NCBI RefSeq assembly: GCF_017115025.1
Contig: NZ_JABXKM010000134.1
Span: forward strand, 1 to 63,103
Direction of reading: 5' to 3'
DNA length: 63,103 nt
DNA from: Nostoc sp. NOS(2021)
Lineage (GTDB): Bacteria; Cyanobacteriota; Cyanobacteriia; Cyanobacteriales; Nostocaceae
Under the pieces are notes generated by a model. The model saw only the letters and a list, made by a program, of their open reading frames with translations, was not told where the DNA came from and did no database searches. The position numbers and the translations under genes are program-made. Shown here one piece after another: positions 18,314 through 27,353 of this stretch (positions are counted from its first letter, which is position 1; each line of letters starts with the position of its first letter).

Positions 18314-19330
18314 ATGGCTGGGGCGATCGCTCTCGGCGGTGTTTTCCTAATTGGCACTTTGTGGTATGGAATAATAGAGGGCTGGTCATGGGAAGACGCA
18401 GCTTACATGACAGTCATCACTTTAGCGACTGTGGGATATGGAGAGACGCATCCACTGGGTAGCCGAGGACGGTTGTTTACAATTGCCCTAATTTTGTTGG
18501 GTGTAGTCAATATCGGTTACATTGTCAACAGATTTACAGAAGCGATCATTGAAGGCTACTTTCACGAAGGAATTCGGCTACAACAGCAGAGGCGGTTAAT
18601 GGAATCCCTATCAGATCATTACATCATCTGTGGATTTAGTCGGACTGGTCGTCAAATTGCCAAGGAATTTCAGGCAGAAGATGTACTTTTTGTGGTGATT
18701 GATTCGGAGATGGAATCTGTGCAAAGGGCGCAGACTGAAGGTTATACAGCATACCAAGGTGACGCTACCCTAGATGAGACACTCCTGAAAGTTGGTATTG
18801 AAAGAGCGACTTGTATCGTTGCAGCACTTCCTTCAGATGCCGAAAATTTATATATTGTTTTATCAGCAAAAACACTGAATACGGGAATTCGAGCGATCGC
18901 ACGGGCGAGTACAGAAGAGGCTTTGCAGAAGTTACAACGCGGTGGCGCAGATGAAGTGATATCCCCCTATATTACTGGTGGGAAGCGCATGGCTGCTGCG
19001 GCTCTCAGACCCCAAGTGTTGGACTTTGTAGACGGGATTTTGACAGGTACAGACCGTCAGTTGTATATGGAAGAATTTTTACTCGACCCGGCTTTTTGTC
19101 CCTTTGTGGGTCAGAGTTTGCAAAAAGCGAGATTGCGATCGCAAACTGGGGCATTAGTTCTGGCAATTCGCCGCCTTGATGGGACTTTAATTGGTGGCCC
19201 CACTGGCGATACGGTGTTAATGCCGGGAGATCGGCTGATTGGGATGGGTACAGCTGAACAGTTGCGAAGTCTTAACCAAATTCTCGGCCCAATTGGTTCT
19301 CAGAAATTGCGTAAACCGAAAAATAGCTGA
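18314..19330 (+). CDS. Potassium channel with RCK (TrkA-N/TrkA-C) domains
   Basis: 338 residues, inner-membrane K+ channel of the two-helix MthK type. Helix 1 is about residues 3-21, the selectivity filter is TVGYG (39-43) and helix 2 about 53-70. Then follows a TrkA-N Rossmann domain beginning HYIICGFSRTGRQIA (NAD/ligand loop), VVIDSE and GDATLDETLLKVGI, and a TrkA-C domain (about 250-330) containing LVLAIRRLDG and PGDRLIGMG. The first ATG gives a short N-terminus; eleven in-frame codons upstream (encoding EQKYQRIQKEL) look like the normal N-terminal tail but have no ATG/GTG/TTG. The upstream region is duplicated and bears a MITE, so the 5' end may have been rearranged. Confidence 0.9.
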   Translation: MAGAIALGGVFLIGTLWYGIIEGWSWEDAAYMTVITLATVGYGETHPLGSRGRLFTIALILLGVVNIGYIVNRFTEAIIEGYFHEGIRLQQQRRLMESLSDHYIICGFSRTGRQIAKEFQAEDVLFVVIDSEMESVQRAQTEGYTAYQGDATLDETLLKVGIERATCIVAALPSDAENLYIVLSAKTLNTGIRAIARASTEEALQKLQRGGADEVISPYITGGKRMAAAALRPQVLDFVDGILTGTDRQLYMEEFLLDPAFCPFVGQSLQKARLRSQTGALVLAIRRLDGTLIGGPTGDTVLMPGDRLIGMGTAEQLRSLNQILGPIGSQKLRKPKNS

Positions 19331-19419
19331 TTTTATTTTTATTTAATTACTTTTTTATACTAGATTTAGGTAATTCTTGCATAGTGTAATTGCATAAGCG
19401 GATAGTATAAGATTATGCA

Positions 19420-20451
19420 ATGAAACTTACTTTAGCGATCGCCACAATATTTACTTTTACTTTGGGATTTTACACCACACAGACTATTGCTGCTCCTCTG
19501 GCAAATCCCAAAAGCTTTACAGATTGGTGTCAGCAGAAATCAACTTTACCTCCACAGACAAAACATACTGTTGAGGTACTGTTAAAAATCGCCCAGACTC
19601 AAAATTGCAAGCAGGCTAACCAAAAGCTGACTAATTTGACTTCTCTCGACCTCAACTCAAATGAAATCAGTGATATCAAGCCTTTGTCTGCTTTGACTAA
19701 TTTGACTTCTCTCGACCTCGGCTCAAATGAAATCAGCGATATCAAGCATTTGTCATCTCTGACTAATTTGACTTCTCTCAACCTTAACTCAAATGAAATC
19801 AGCGATATCAAGCCTTTCTCTGCTCTGACAAAATTGAATTTTCTCTCCCTCCACTCAAATAAAATCAGTGATATCAAGCATTTGTCTGCTCTGACAAAAT
19901 TGACTTCTATCGACCTCGGCATAAATGAAATCAGCGATATCAAGCCTTTGTCTGCTCTGACTAATTTGACTTCTATCAACCTCGACACAAATGAAATCAG
20001 CAATATTAAGCCTTTGTCCGCTCTGACTAATTTGACTGCTCTCTCCCTCCGCTCCAATAAAATCAGCGATATCAAGCCTTTGTCCACTCTGACTAATTTA
20101 ACTTCTCTCTCTCTCCGCTCAAATGAAGTCAGCAATATTAAGCCTTTGTCCACTCTGACTAATTTGACTTATCTGTACCTCAACTCAAATGAAATCATCG
20201 ATATCAAGCCTTTGTCTAATCTGACTAATTTGACTATTCTCTCCCTTGAATCAAATGAAATCAGCGATATCAAGCCTTTGTCCGCTCTGACAAAATTGAC
20301 TGAACTCTCCCTTAACTCAAATAAAATCAGCGATATCAAGGCTTTATCCGCTCTGACAAAATTAACTTTTCTGAATATTAAGAATAACGCGATCGCACCC
20401 CAAATATGTCCTGTAAAACCACAGTCTATTTGTCAATTTGATGAGCTTTAA
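19420..20451 (+). CDS. Secreted leucine-rich-repeat protein, tandem paralogue 1
   Basis: 343 residues. A Sec signal peptide (about residues 1-25, ending TIAAPLA) precedes an N-terminal cap with two cysteines, then eleven 22-residue repeats of internalin-like type (LTNLTSLDLXSNEISDIKPL) and a C-terminal cap containing PQICPVKPQSIC, probably disulfide-linked. It is likely periplasmic or exported and a protein- or glycan-binding surface; the ligand is unknown. Lower cyanobacterial complexity is evident: the 66-bp DNA repeats are near-identical, and the antisense strand stays open across them. A highly similar paralogue follows after 110 bases. Confidence 0.9.
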   Translation: MKLTLAIATIFTFTLGFYTTQTIAAPLANPKSFTDWCQQKSTLPPQTKHTVEVLLKIAQTQNCKQANQKLTNLTSLDLNSNEISDIKPLSALTNLTSLDLGSNEISDIKHLSSLTNLTSLNLNSNEISDIKPFSALTKLNFLSLHSNKISDIKHLSALTKLTSIDLGINEISDIKPLSALTNLTSINLDTNEISNIKPLSALTNLTALSLRSNKISDIKPLSTLTNLTSLSLRSNEVSNIKPLSTLTNLTYLYLNSNEIIDIKPLSNLTNLTILSLESNEISDIKPLSALTKLTELSLNSNKISDIKALSALTKLTFLNIKNNAIAPQICPVKPQSICQFDEL

Positions 20452-20561
20452 ATGAGACTACTAACTCACTTTGTCCATCCATGTGTAGGTGCTATGCCTT
20501 TAGTCAATAGTTCCACCTATGAACTAGCAGGTAGTCTACTAAATCCAGATAAAAAATCACA

Positions 20562-21605
20562 ATGAAACTTACATCAACCATCGCCACAATATTTACTTTT
20601 ACTTTGGGATTTTACACCACACAGACCATTGCTGCTCCTCTGGCAACTCCCAAAAGCTTTACAGATTGGTGTCAGCAGAAATCAACTTTACCTCCACAGA
20701 CAAAACATACTGTTGAGGTTCTTTTAGAAAAAGCCCAGACTCAAAATTGCAAGCAGGCTAACCAAAAGCTGACTCATTTGACTTCTCTCGATCTCGCCTT
20801 CAATCAAACCAGCGATATCAAGCCTTTGTCTGCTCTGACTAATTTGACTTCTCTCGACCTCGGCTCAAATGAAATCAGCGATATCAAGCCTTTGTCTGCT
20901 CTGACTAATTTGACTACTCTCATGCTCTGGGCAAATAAAATCAGCGATATCAAGCCTTTGTCTGCTCTGACTAATTTAACTCTACTTAACCTCAACGGAA
21001 ATGAAATCAGCGATATCAAACCTTTGTCCACTCTGACAAAATTGACTAATCTCGGCCTAGACTCAAATGAAATAAATAAAATCAGCGATATCAAGCCTTT
21101 ATCCACTCTGACTAATTTGCATGAACTCTACCTCGGCTCAAATAAAATCAGCGATATCAAGCTTTTGTCTGCTCTGACTAATTTGACTTATCTCTCCCTC
21201 GGCTCAAATAAAATCAGCGATATCAAGCCTTTATCCACTCTGACTAATTTGACTTATCTCTCCCTCGACTCAAATAAAATCAGCGATATCAAGCCTTTGT
21301 CTGCTCTGACTAATTTGACTACTCTCTACCTCAACTCAAATAAAATCAACGATATCAAGCCTTTGTCCACTCTGACTAATTTGACTTATCTCTCCCTCAA
21401 CTCAAATAAAATCAGCGATATCAAGCCTTTGTCCACTCTGACTAATTTGACTGAACTCTCCCTCGACTCAAATAAAATCAGCGATATCAAGCCTTTATCC
21501 ACTCTGACTAATTTGATTGCTCTCTACCTCAGCTTCAATCAAATTAGCGATATCAAGCCTTTATCCACTCTGACTAATTTGATTATTCTTGAGTATAAAA
21601 AGTAA
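20562..21605 (+). CDS. Secreted leucine-rich-repeat protein, tandem paralogue 2 (C-terminal cap lost)
   Basis: 347 residues with the same signal peptide and N-terminal cap as its neighbour and twelve LRRs; the fifth is three residues longer owing to a NEI/NKI duplication. Translation stops at EYKK. Just beyond, nucleotides to about 21660 would encode NAIAPQICPVKPESICEF, the same cap as in paralogue 1, in the next frame. One extra base near 21595-21604 thus removes the cap. The protein may still be secreted but would expose its last repeat. Likely a recent duplicate under relaxed selection, or phase-variable. Same role as paralogue 1 is inferred. Confidence 0.85.
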   Translation: MKLTSTIATIFTFTLGFYTTQTIAAPLATPKSFTDWCQQKSTLPPQTKHTVEVLLEKAQTQNCKQANQKLTHLTSLDLAFNQTSDIKPLSALTNLTSLDLGSNEISDIKPLSALTNLTTLMLWANKISDIKPLSALTNLTLLNLNGNEISDIKPLSTLTKLTNLGLDSNEINKISDIKPLSTLTNLHELYLGSNKISDIKLLSALTNLTYLSLGSNKISDIKPLSTLTNLTYLSLDSNKISDIKPLSALTNLTTLYLNSNKINDIKPLSTLTNLTYLSLNSNKISDIKPLSTLTNLTELSLDSNKISDIKPLSTLTNLIALYLSFNQISDIKPLSTLTNLIILEYKK

Positions 21606-21668
21606 CGCGATCGCACCCCAAATATGTCCTGTAAAACCAGAATCTATCTGTGAATTTTAAATAACAGA

Positions 21669-22226
21669 CTAATAATCAATTTCTTTCCACCCATGCATGG
21701 CTGCGATGCTTTTAGTAACCAATTCGATCACAATTGGGGGAGCTTCTGATATCAAAATACTAGGATAAACTGCTGCACCCCAATCGGGATGAATTAATAC
21801 ACGGCATTGATTTTTAATCACTGGATAGTTGAGCAAAGCTTTGACAACTGCTGTGTCATCGTGGGGAATTGCTCCGGGATGGGACAGTAGAGGATAGCCT
21901 GTACGAGGGTCGATCAAGTCAGTTAAATAGCCGCGATCGCGCAGATTAAATGCTAAATCACAGCCAAATATCATAAACTTTTCTCGCAGGCGTTCTTTCT
22001 CTGTCTCTACTTCTGCCGTACTTTCTACTAGTTGATAACGCGATTGCTGTAAGACAATCACTACTCGTAAAAATGGCTGCTGTTTCCAATCTGGTAATAT
22101 CCGTTCGCAGTTGGCACAGATATATTGAGTGGGAGCATGAATTGAAATTTGAACCGCTTGTCCCGTTTCGCCAACTAAGTTAATGGGACAGGCTTGCTCC
22201 GAAGTGTAAACTCTGGGATAGTTCAC
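21669..22226 (-). CDS. MMADHC-like (methylmalonic aciduria and homocystinuria type D) protein
   Basis: 185 residues. Cyanobacterial proteins with the segments QYICANCERILPDW, FGCDLAFNLRDRGYLTDLIDPRTGYPLL and HPGAIPHDDTAVVKALLNYP are commonly assigned to the MMADHC family, whose human member directs cobalamin to its target enzymes. Whether the bacterial protein handles cobalamin is not known. CANC near residue 37 could bind metal. No signal peptide or membrane helix is seen. It is convergent with the LRR genes and alone on its strand. The family name is from memory and moderately secure. Confidence 0.65.
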   Translation of the reverse strand: MNYPRVYTSEQACPINLVGETGQAVQISIHAPTQYICANCERILPDWKQQPFLRVVIVLQQSRYQLVESTAEVETEKERLREKFMIFGCDLAFNLRDRGYLTDLIDPRTGYPLLSHPGAIPHDDTAVVKALLNYPVIKNQCRVLIHPDWGAAVYPSILISEAPPIVIELVTKSIAAMHGWKEIDY

Positions 22227-22524
22227 TAAATTGATTCGGTTTATGCAAGTTTTTTAATTTAATCTCCGGTATAGATGATAGCTCTTAAAAGTTCCAAAAA
22301 ATCATCAATTTTATCTAATATGTTACTTTTTTTGGAAGCAGTTGTTAATAATTTGATAATTTTAATCCGAATTTTATCCTTTATTAACCTGTTCTAATGG
22401 GATTTGCTGCGATCGCTGTAGGGGTTGGCATAGATGAAGCGTGTGGTAGACAAGCGATGCCTAGGTTGGGCTACGCCTACCCTCCTGAAATATGTTCGCT
22501 CAAAATCCCAAAAAATGACCCCAA
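22227..22524. other. AT-rich spacer with a short start-less frame
   Basis: About 300 bases. On the minus strand a frame of about 45 codons (ending near 22258, containing KSNILDKIDDFLELLRAIIY) is open and protein-like but has no start codon, so it could be a gene remnant. A GGGCTACGCCTACC degenerate repeat block is near 22470. No function assigned. Confidence 0.35.
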
Positions 22525-22731
22525 TTAATTGAGTTTTAAAGAATTCACTGGCACTTCATCCCAAGAATCGACTGTCCGCAATCGCGCTACCCAACCTGCT
22601 GCCTTTTGCGTCTCGGTCAGATTATTCTCAAAGGAATCATGACAATCTTTAGCTTGAGATTCATTACAACAGGCAATACAGGCATGAATCATCCCCGACG
22701 GATCAATTTGCTCATTTACCCAAATAGTCAT
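22525..22731 (-). CDS. Conserved small cyanobacterial protein
   Basis: 68 residues starting MTIWVNEQIDPSGMIHAC; I prefer this ATG to one five codons upstream. Three cysteines cluster in IHACIACCNESQAKDCHDSF, suggesting a metal site or disulfide. Trp-rich C-terminal half (GWVARLRTVDSWDEVPV). No membrane segment. The gene lies alone between two repeat-bearing spacers. I do not know its function. Confidence 0.7.
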   Translation of the reverse strand: MTIWVNEQIDPSGMIHACIACCNESQAKDCHDSFENNLTETQKAAGWVARLRTVDSWDEVPVNSLKLN

Positions 22732-22877
22732 GGAGTATTCCCTCAAAAACTTTAGCGAAAAAAGCTATTCGTTATTTTAGAATACTATTAGAGTCAAAAA
22801 TTGGAGAGCAAAATCGGTAACAAGTAGTGAACTAATCCCAATTACCGATTACTAATTTACAATTACCCAGTTCCGCT

Positions 22878-23531
22878 TCATTTGGTAGGCACATAAGATT
22901 TATCTCTTCTTTCATAGCGACGGCGGTAGAGTAATTCTAACTGTCCACCATATTCCTGAATCCAGGCAATCTGGCGCTGGTACAGTCCCCGGAAAGTATT
23001 AGCAAATACAAGCGTAAAGATTGCCACTACCAACCCTGATGCTGTGGATACTAAAGCTTCACTAATTCCAGATGTCACCCCTGTTGTTTTACTACCTCCT
23101 ACATCTCCGATATTCAGAGAGGCAAAGGAGGTAATTAATCCCAAAACGGTGCCTAAAAGTCCCAACAGGGGCGCAAGACCAATAATTGTCTCAAAAATAT
23201 TTTGGAAGCGCTTGAGCAAGGGGATTTCGCCTTGTGCTTGACTTTCTAATGCCAAACGAAATTCCTCTGGTGTCGCCTCCTCCAATTCTAAAGCTGCTAA
23301 AAAAATTCGAGCAATGGGTAAATCAGTATTTTTCTGCAATTTATCTAAAGCACTAACTACATTATCAAGGCGATAAAGCTGTAGCACCTCTCGCACCACC
23401 TTGTTTTGCCGATTAGTTATCTTTACCCAAAAGCTGATACGTTCGATAATCAGCGCCACCGTTAACAAGGAAAACCCCAGCAGAGGCCATATAACCACGC
23501 CACCTGCTGTAAACAGATTACTAATTTCCAT
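22878..23531 (-). CDS. exbB: MotA/TolQ/ExbB proton channel family protein
   Basis: 217 residues with three membrane helices (about 10-30, 112-135 and 155-178). The conserved channel signature is in IGLAPLLGLLGTVLGLITSF and SGISEALVSTASGLVVAI. ExbB works with ExbD and TonB to drive uptake through outer-membrane receptors using the proton gradient. No exbD is adjacent in the window, and the downstream side is a small conserved gene after a spacer, so it may act with a partner encoded elsewhere. The gene symbol reflects the family; TolQ-like alternatives are possible. Confidence 0.85.
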   Translation of the reverse strand: MEISNLFTAGGVVIWPLLGFSLLTVALIIERISFWVKITNRQNKVVREVLQLYRLDNVVSALDKLQKNTDLPIARIFLAALELEEATPEEFRLALESQAQGEIPLLKRFQNIFETIIGLAPLLGLLGTVLGLITSFASLNIGDVGGSKTTGVTSGISEALVSTASGLVVAIFTLVFANTFRGLYQRQIAWIQEYGGQLELLYRRRYERRDKSYVPTK

Positions 23532-23897
23532 CTACTTTTCTTTAACTCTCCAACAACGCTAGGTTAACAGATCGTTGTTTGAGCGAAGTTGATATCATTT
23601 CCCAAAAGGAATTGCTCTGCAAGTTTTAAAGTGTTAGCAGCAAGTACGACTTGCCGAAGTTGCATAGATGTTTTACAGCAATTATCAAATTTATTTGTTC
23701 TCTTGGAGATGTCCTTCGCGGTGCATTCCTACTTTTTCGATAACTTGTGCTAATGATATAGCGGTTCTTAGTTGAGTAGGTACTGAACCCCACCCCCAAC
23801 CCCCTCCCCGCAAGCGAGGAGGGGGCTAAGATGTACCTTATTTGATTAGGAAAAGCTATATGAGCATTAACTAGATTTATCCAATCTGTATTTCACC
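23532..23897. other. Spacer with C-rich hairpin
   Basis: About 370 bases between rsmH and the ExbB gene (both minus). It contains a C-rich hairpin repeat at 23790-23830 (CCCCCTCCCCGCAAGCGAGG plus GGGGG), related to the repeat at 6993-7083 and possibly a terminator for rsmH... it lies downstream of the rsmH stop on that strand. No gene is visible. Confidence 0.5.
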
Positions 23898-24812
23898 TCA
23901 CTCCTGCTTTCTCTCTGCTATCCTTAGCTTGGCCGATCGCGATCGCGGATTATTAGCAATTTCCTCTTCTTGGGCAATAATCGGCTTTTTTGTCAAGACC
24001 TTTAATAAAGGTGAATTTCTTAAACCATGCTTCACCGGGCGGTCTTCCAAACTGTGAAAACTGATAATCGCAATTCTGCCACCAGGGACAAGGGCATTTG
24101 GTGCTTTATCCAAAAAGGTTTCGAGGGATTTTAACTCATCGTTGACGACAATTCGCAGAGCTTGAAAAACACGGGTAGCGGGGTGAATTCTACCATAACG
24201 GTATTTCGGGGGAACTGAAGAAGCGATCGCTTCAGCCAACTCAACAGTCGTGTGCAACGGTCGCCGTTCAACAATACGTCTAGCAATGCGCCGTGATAAT
24301 CGTTCTTCACCGTATTTAAAGAAAATATCTGCTAATTCTGCTTCACTCCAATTATTAATCACATCAGCAGCAGTTAGCGATCGCCCTCGATCCATTCGCA
24401 TATCCAAATTCGCAGCTTGGCGAAAGCTGAAACCCCGTTCTGGCTGATCTAAATGGTAAGAACTCACCCCCAAATCGGCTAAAATACCGTCGAAAGTATT
24501 AGGGGTAAACTCGTAGGCAGCAAAGTTGCTATAAATAAATTGTATGCGAGCCTCCTTCGGAGGAGCTTCGCTAACGCTATATTCAGCTAAGTTCTTCTGG
24601 GCTGCTACTAAAGCATCTTCATCTTGGTCAACAGCCGTTACCCGCACATCCGCCGCAGCTTCTAATATCAGGCGACTGTGACCACCACCGCCTACCGTCA
24701 CATCTAAATAATGCCCGCCCGGACGCACCGCCAAACCCTCAATTACTTCTCGCCCCAACACTGGCACATGAAAAAATTCCTGCACCTCAAGTCCCTGATA
24801 TCGAGCTTCCAT
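23898..24812 (-). CDS. rsmH: 16S rRNA (cytosine1402-N4)-methyltransferase
   Basis: About 304 residues. RsmH (MraW) methylates N4 of C1402 in the decoding centre using SAM. Seen: [14 protein letters not shown] at the N-terminus, the SAM motif [74 protein letters not shown] and [14 protein letters not shown] take ATG 24812; the longer frame begins with TTG at 24836. Between LAEY and IQFIYSN there is an extra [11 protein letters not shown] segment (about residues 77-89) encoded by a palindromic repeat, probably a surface-loop insertion. Divergent from ndhH. Confidence 0.94.
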   Translation of the reverse strand: MEARYQGLEVQEFFHVPVLGREVIEGLAVRPGGHYLDVTVGGGGHSRLILEAAADVRVTAVDQDEDALVAAQKNLAEYSVSEAPPKEARIQFIYSNFAAYEFTPNTFDGILADLGVSSYHLDQPERGFSFRQAANLDMRMDRGRSLTAADVINNWSEAELADIFFKYGEERLSRRIARRIVERRPLHTTVELAEAIASSVPPKYRYGRIHPATRVFQALRIVVNDELKSLETFLDKAPNALVPGGRIAIISFHSLEDRPVKHGLRNSPLLKVLTKKPIIAQEEEIANNPRSRSAKLRIAERKQE

Positions 24813-25044
24813 ATAATAGTTGAAGAAGTGCAACAAAATTAAACATCAAGTAAAGTCCCTCCTCTATCACCCCCTCTCCAACATACCCCTGTATGGGCAA
24901 TACATGTAGACGCCTTAAGGGCAGTTTCCCTAAAAGTATTGCTCCTGCAAGCTTAATTTTGGCTTGACAAACAAGATAGATTGGGTCTGGTTGGCATCGG
25001 CGCGGTTCAATTCAAAATTTTCACGAACGGAGAACACGAAATCT

Positions 25045-26229
25045 ATGACCAGACTAGAAACCCGCACTGAACCTATGGTGCTAAATATGGGGCCACACCA
25101 CCCCTCAATGCACGGGGTTCTGCGGCTAATTATGACTTTGGATGGTGAGGATGTCGTTGACTGTGAACCGGTCATCGGCTATTTGCACCGGGGAATGGAA
25201 AAAATTGCTGAGAACCGCACTAATGTAATGTACGTCCCCTACGTTAGTCGGTGGGACTACGCTGCGGGAATGTTCAACGAAGCCGTCACTGTCAACGCCC
25301 CAGAAAAGCTTGCAGGTGTCGCTGTTCCCAAACGCGCTAGCTACATCCGCGTCATCATGCTGGAGTTGAACCGCATCGCTAACCACTTGCTGTGGTTTGG
25401 CCCCTTCTTAGCTGACGTGGGCGCTCAAACTCCCTTCTTCTACCAGTTCCGGGAACGGGAGATGATTTATGATTTGTGGGAAGCCGCCACAGGTTATCGG
25501 ATGGTGAATAATAACTACTTCCGCGTTGGTGGGGTAGCAGCCGATTTGCCTTACGGTTGGGTAGATAAGTGTCTGGAATTCTGCGACTACCTATTGCCCA
25601 AAGTTGATGAGTACGAACGCTTAGTAACCGATAACCCCATCTTCCGGCGACGTGTTGAGGGTATTGGTACTATCACCCGTGAAGAAGCAATTAACTGGGG
25701 ACTTTCTGGCCCAATGTTACGCGCATCTGGCGTGCAATGGGATCTGCGGAAAGTTGACCATTACGAATGCTACGACGATTTCGACTGGGACGTGCAGTGG
25801 GAAACCGCCGGTGATTGCTTTGCCCGTTACGTGGTGCGGATGCGGGAAATGCGCGAATCTGTGAAAATTATTCGCCAAGCAATTAAAGGACTTCCTGGCG
25901 GCCCTTACGAAAATCTGGAAGCCAAACGTTTAGCCGCAGGTAAAAAATCAGAGTGGGACGCATTTGATTATCAATTCATCGGCAAAAAAGTTTCCCCTAC
26001 CTTCAAGATTCCCAAGGGTGAAATCTACTCTCGTGTAGAAAGTGGCAAAGGTGAATTGGGAATTTATTTGGTTGGTGATGATAACGTCTTTCCCTTACGG
26101 TGGAAGATTCGCGCCGCGGACTTCAACAACCTTCAGATTGTCCCACATTTACTGCGCGGCATGAAGGTTGCAGATATTGTGGTGATTCTCGGCAGTGTTG
26201 ACGTAATCATGGGATCTGTGGATAGGTAA
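25045..26229 (+). CDS. ndhH: NAD(P)H-quinone oxidoreductase subunit H
   Basis: 394 residues, the 49-kDa subunit of NDH-1 in thylakoid membranes, lining the quinone site and serving respiration and cyclic electron flow. Conserved stretches are [67 protein letters not shown] and the C-terminal [18 protein letters not shown]. It aligns from the first Met of [10 protein letters not shown], so I use ATG 25045 rather than the in-frame start at 24964. As usual in cyanobacteria it is a stand-alone gene, closed by a strong terminator at 26254-26290. Confidence 0.96.
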   Translation: MTRLETRTEPMVLNMGPHHPSMHGVLRLIMTLDGEDVVDCEPVIGYLHRGMEKIAENRTNVMYVPYVSRWDYAAGMFNEAVTVNAPEKLAGVAVPKRASYIRVIMLELNRIANHLLWFGPFLADVGAQTPFFYQFREREMIYDLWEAATGYRMVNNNYFRVGGVAADLPYGWVDKCLEFCDYLLPKVDEYERLVTDNPIFRRRVEGIGTITREEAINWGLSGPMLRASGVQWDLRKVDHYECYDDFDWDVQWETAGDCFARYVVRMREMRESVKIIRQAIKGLPGGPYENLEAKRLAAGKKSEWDAFDYQFIGKKVSPTFKIPKGEIYSRVESGKGELGIYLVGDDNVFPLRWKIRAADFNNLQIVPHLLRGMKVADIVVILGSVDVIMGSVDR

Positions 26230-26253
26230 ATAATATCTATCCAAGTACTTTTT

Positions 26254-26290
26254 AGAGCAGTTGTATTAGTGCAACTGCTCTATTTTTTTT
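26254..26290 (+). terminator. Rho-independent terminator of ndhH
   Basis: Perfect 10-bp stem AGAGCAGTTG (26254-26263) and CAACTGCTCT (26272-26281), followed by ATTTTTTTT. It lies 25 bases after the ndhH stop. Confidence 0.92.
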
Positions 26291-26414
26291 AGCATTGGGT
26301 AAAACTGGCGATTAGATCACAATACGCTTGGGTTAAGGCTTTTCCTTCCTAACCCTCCTTTTGAAGCTTGTCATTACCAATATCTTTATAAATCTTCCGC
26401 TTCGTTGCCATCCC

Positions 26415-26541
26415 GCCTGGGAATAAATTCCAAGGCTAATAGCTAAAGTCCTCTCAAGAGGACTAAATACAAGATTTTAAGCTATGTAGAATTTCAGTCC
26501 AGGCTTAGTGGACAGTAGCTCTTAGCCCCGAACTGAAGTTC
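26415..26541. repeat. Structured repeat (GGCTAATAGC family), copy 1
   Basis: Contains GGCTAATAGCTAAAGTCC, the hairpin AGTCCTCTCAAGAGGACT, and two further weak stems, ending in GCCCCGAACTGAAGTTC. The same arrangement (GGCTAATAGCAAAAGTCC plus an AGTCC hairpin) is found at 28632-28745. Its right edge touches the methylase remnant. Confidence 0.65.
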
Positions 26542-26796
26542 TGCACGACACCAGAATTTGACGAACTCGCGCAAGAAGTCGGTCTAGTTTCCCATCAACA
26601 AGGCGTTACCGACGAAACAGAACGCGGTAAGTTACGCGCCGAACTCGATGGGATGATAGCACACCTTTACGGCTTAACCGAAGATGAATTTAGCTACATC
26701 CTCACTACTTTTCCGATTGTGAATGCAACTGTTAAAGAAGCAGCATTGTCAGCTTACCGTAACTTTGCCCCAATGTTTGAAAACTCAAAAATATAG
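26542..26796 (+). pseudogene. C-terminal remnant of a large Eco57I-type restriction-methylase
   Basis: An open frame of 84 codons ending at TAG 26794, without a start codon. It encodes TTPEFDELAQEVGL, TDETERGKLRAELDGMIAHL and YGLTEDEFSYILTTFP, which match, from memory, the extreme C-terminus of large cyanobacterial Eco57I/PglX-like DNA methylase-restriction proteins. The catalytic part (NPPY) is absent. Both edges abut interspersed repeats, so a deletion or repeat-mediated rearrangement probably removed more than a kilobase. Not expected to be functional. Confidence 0.75.
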
Positions 26797-26851
26797 TTAA
26801 AAGGGCGGTTATAAACCGCGTCTACACAAACAAAACCCACCTCCGTGGGTT
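26795..26851. repeat. Interspersed repeat (AAAGGGCGGTT family), copy 2, short
   Basis: AGTTAAAAGGGCGGTTATAA then ACCGCGTCTACACAAACAAA and CCCACCTCCGTGGGTT. It corresponds to the outer ends of the copies at 15382-15556 and 27901-28011 with the middle missing. It begins at the stop codon of the methylase remnant. Confidence 0.8.
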
Positions 26852-27004
26852 CAAAATCTTGATTTGACTTTAGAGGGTGTTTTAAAAGTATTTAGCTGTG
26901 ATTTTAAGCACTTATTGATCCCCCTTAAAAAAGGGGAACCGGAATCAAAGTTCCTCAATTTATCGGGGTATTTAGGAGGAGCTAGAATGTTTGGATATCT
27001 ACAC

Positions 27005-27205
27005 TAAGACTTACGCATTCACAAGAAATACCAAATATGGAGAAGTTTAAAAACCACATCTTTCGTAAGGGCACAGTAAGGGCACAGCAATGCTGTGCCC
27101 CTACAAGATGGTCTATTTACGATCACAGGATAAGTAAGAAAAGCCTGAAACAACCTATTTTCGTTAATGCATATCATGATGATTTTGTACAGTGTGTAAG
27201 TCCTA
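27005..27205. mobile_element. Larger inverted-repeat element related to the TAGGACTTACGC MITEs
   Basis: Left end TAAGACTTACGCATTC and right end GTGTGTAAGTCCTA are inverse complements with a few mismatches. The 200-bp interior contains the palindrome GGGCACAGCAATGCTGTGCC. No coding frame. With the repeat at 26795-26851 it accounts for most of the 26797-27353 gap; the remainder (27206-27353) is AT-rich and likely holds the promoter of the GAF gene. Confidence 0.6.
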
Positions 27206-27353
27206 ATTTATTTTAAATTCACGGAAGAGGTTGAGTAGTGTTATGTTTTGTTAAAATTGAATTGCTGCTATAAATAGAACAATGTATTTAAATAAGGTCT
27301 AATAAATTACTATAGAAATCCGGCAGTATTTACTTAGTTGTAATTTTAGAACC

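Noticed and set aside
19599..20153. Long antisense open frame across the first LRR gene (184 codons) and a similar one across the second (20804-21106)
   Set aside because: It is a by-product of the 66-bp periodic DNA; the translation is an ISLISFE-type periodic artefact without any start context.
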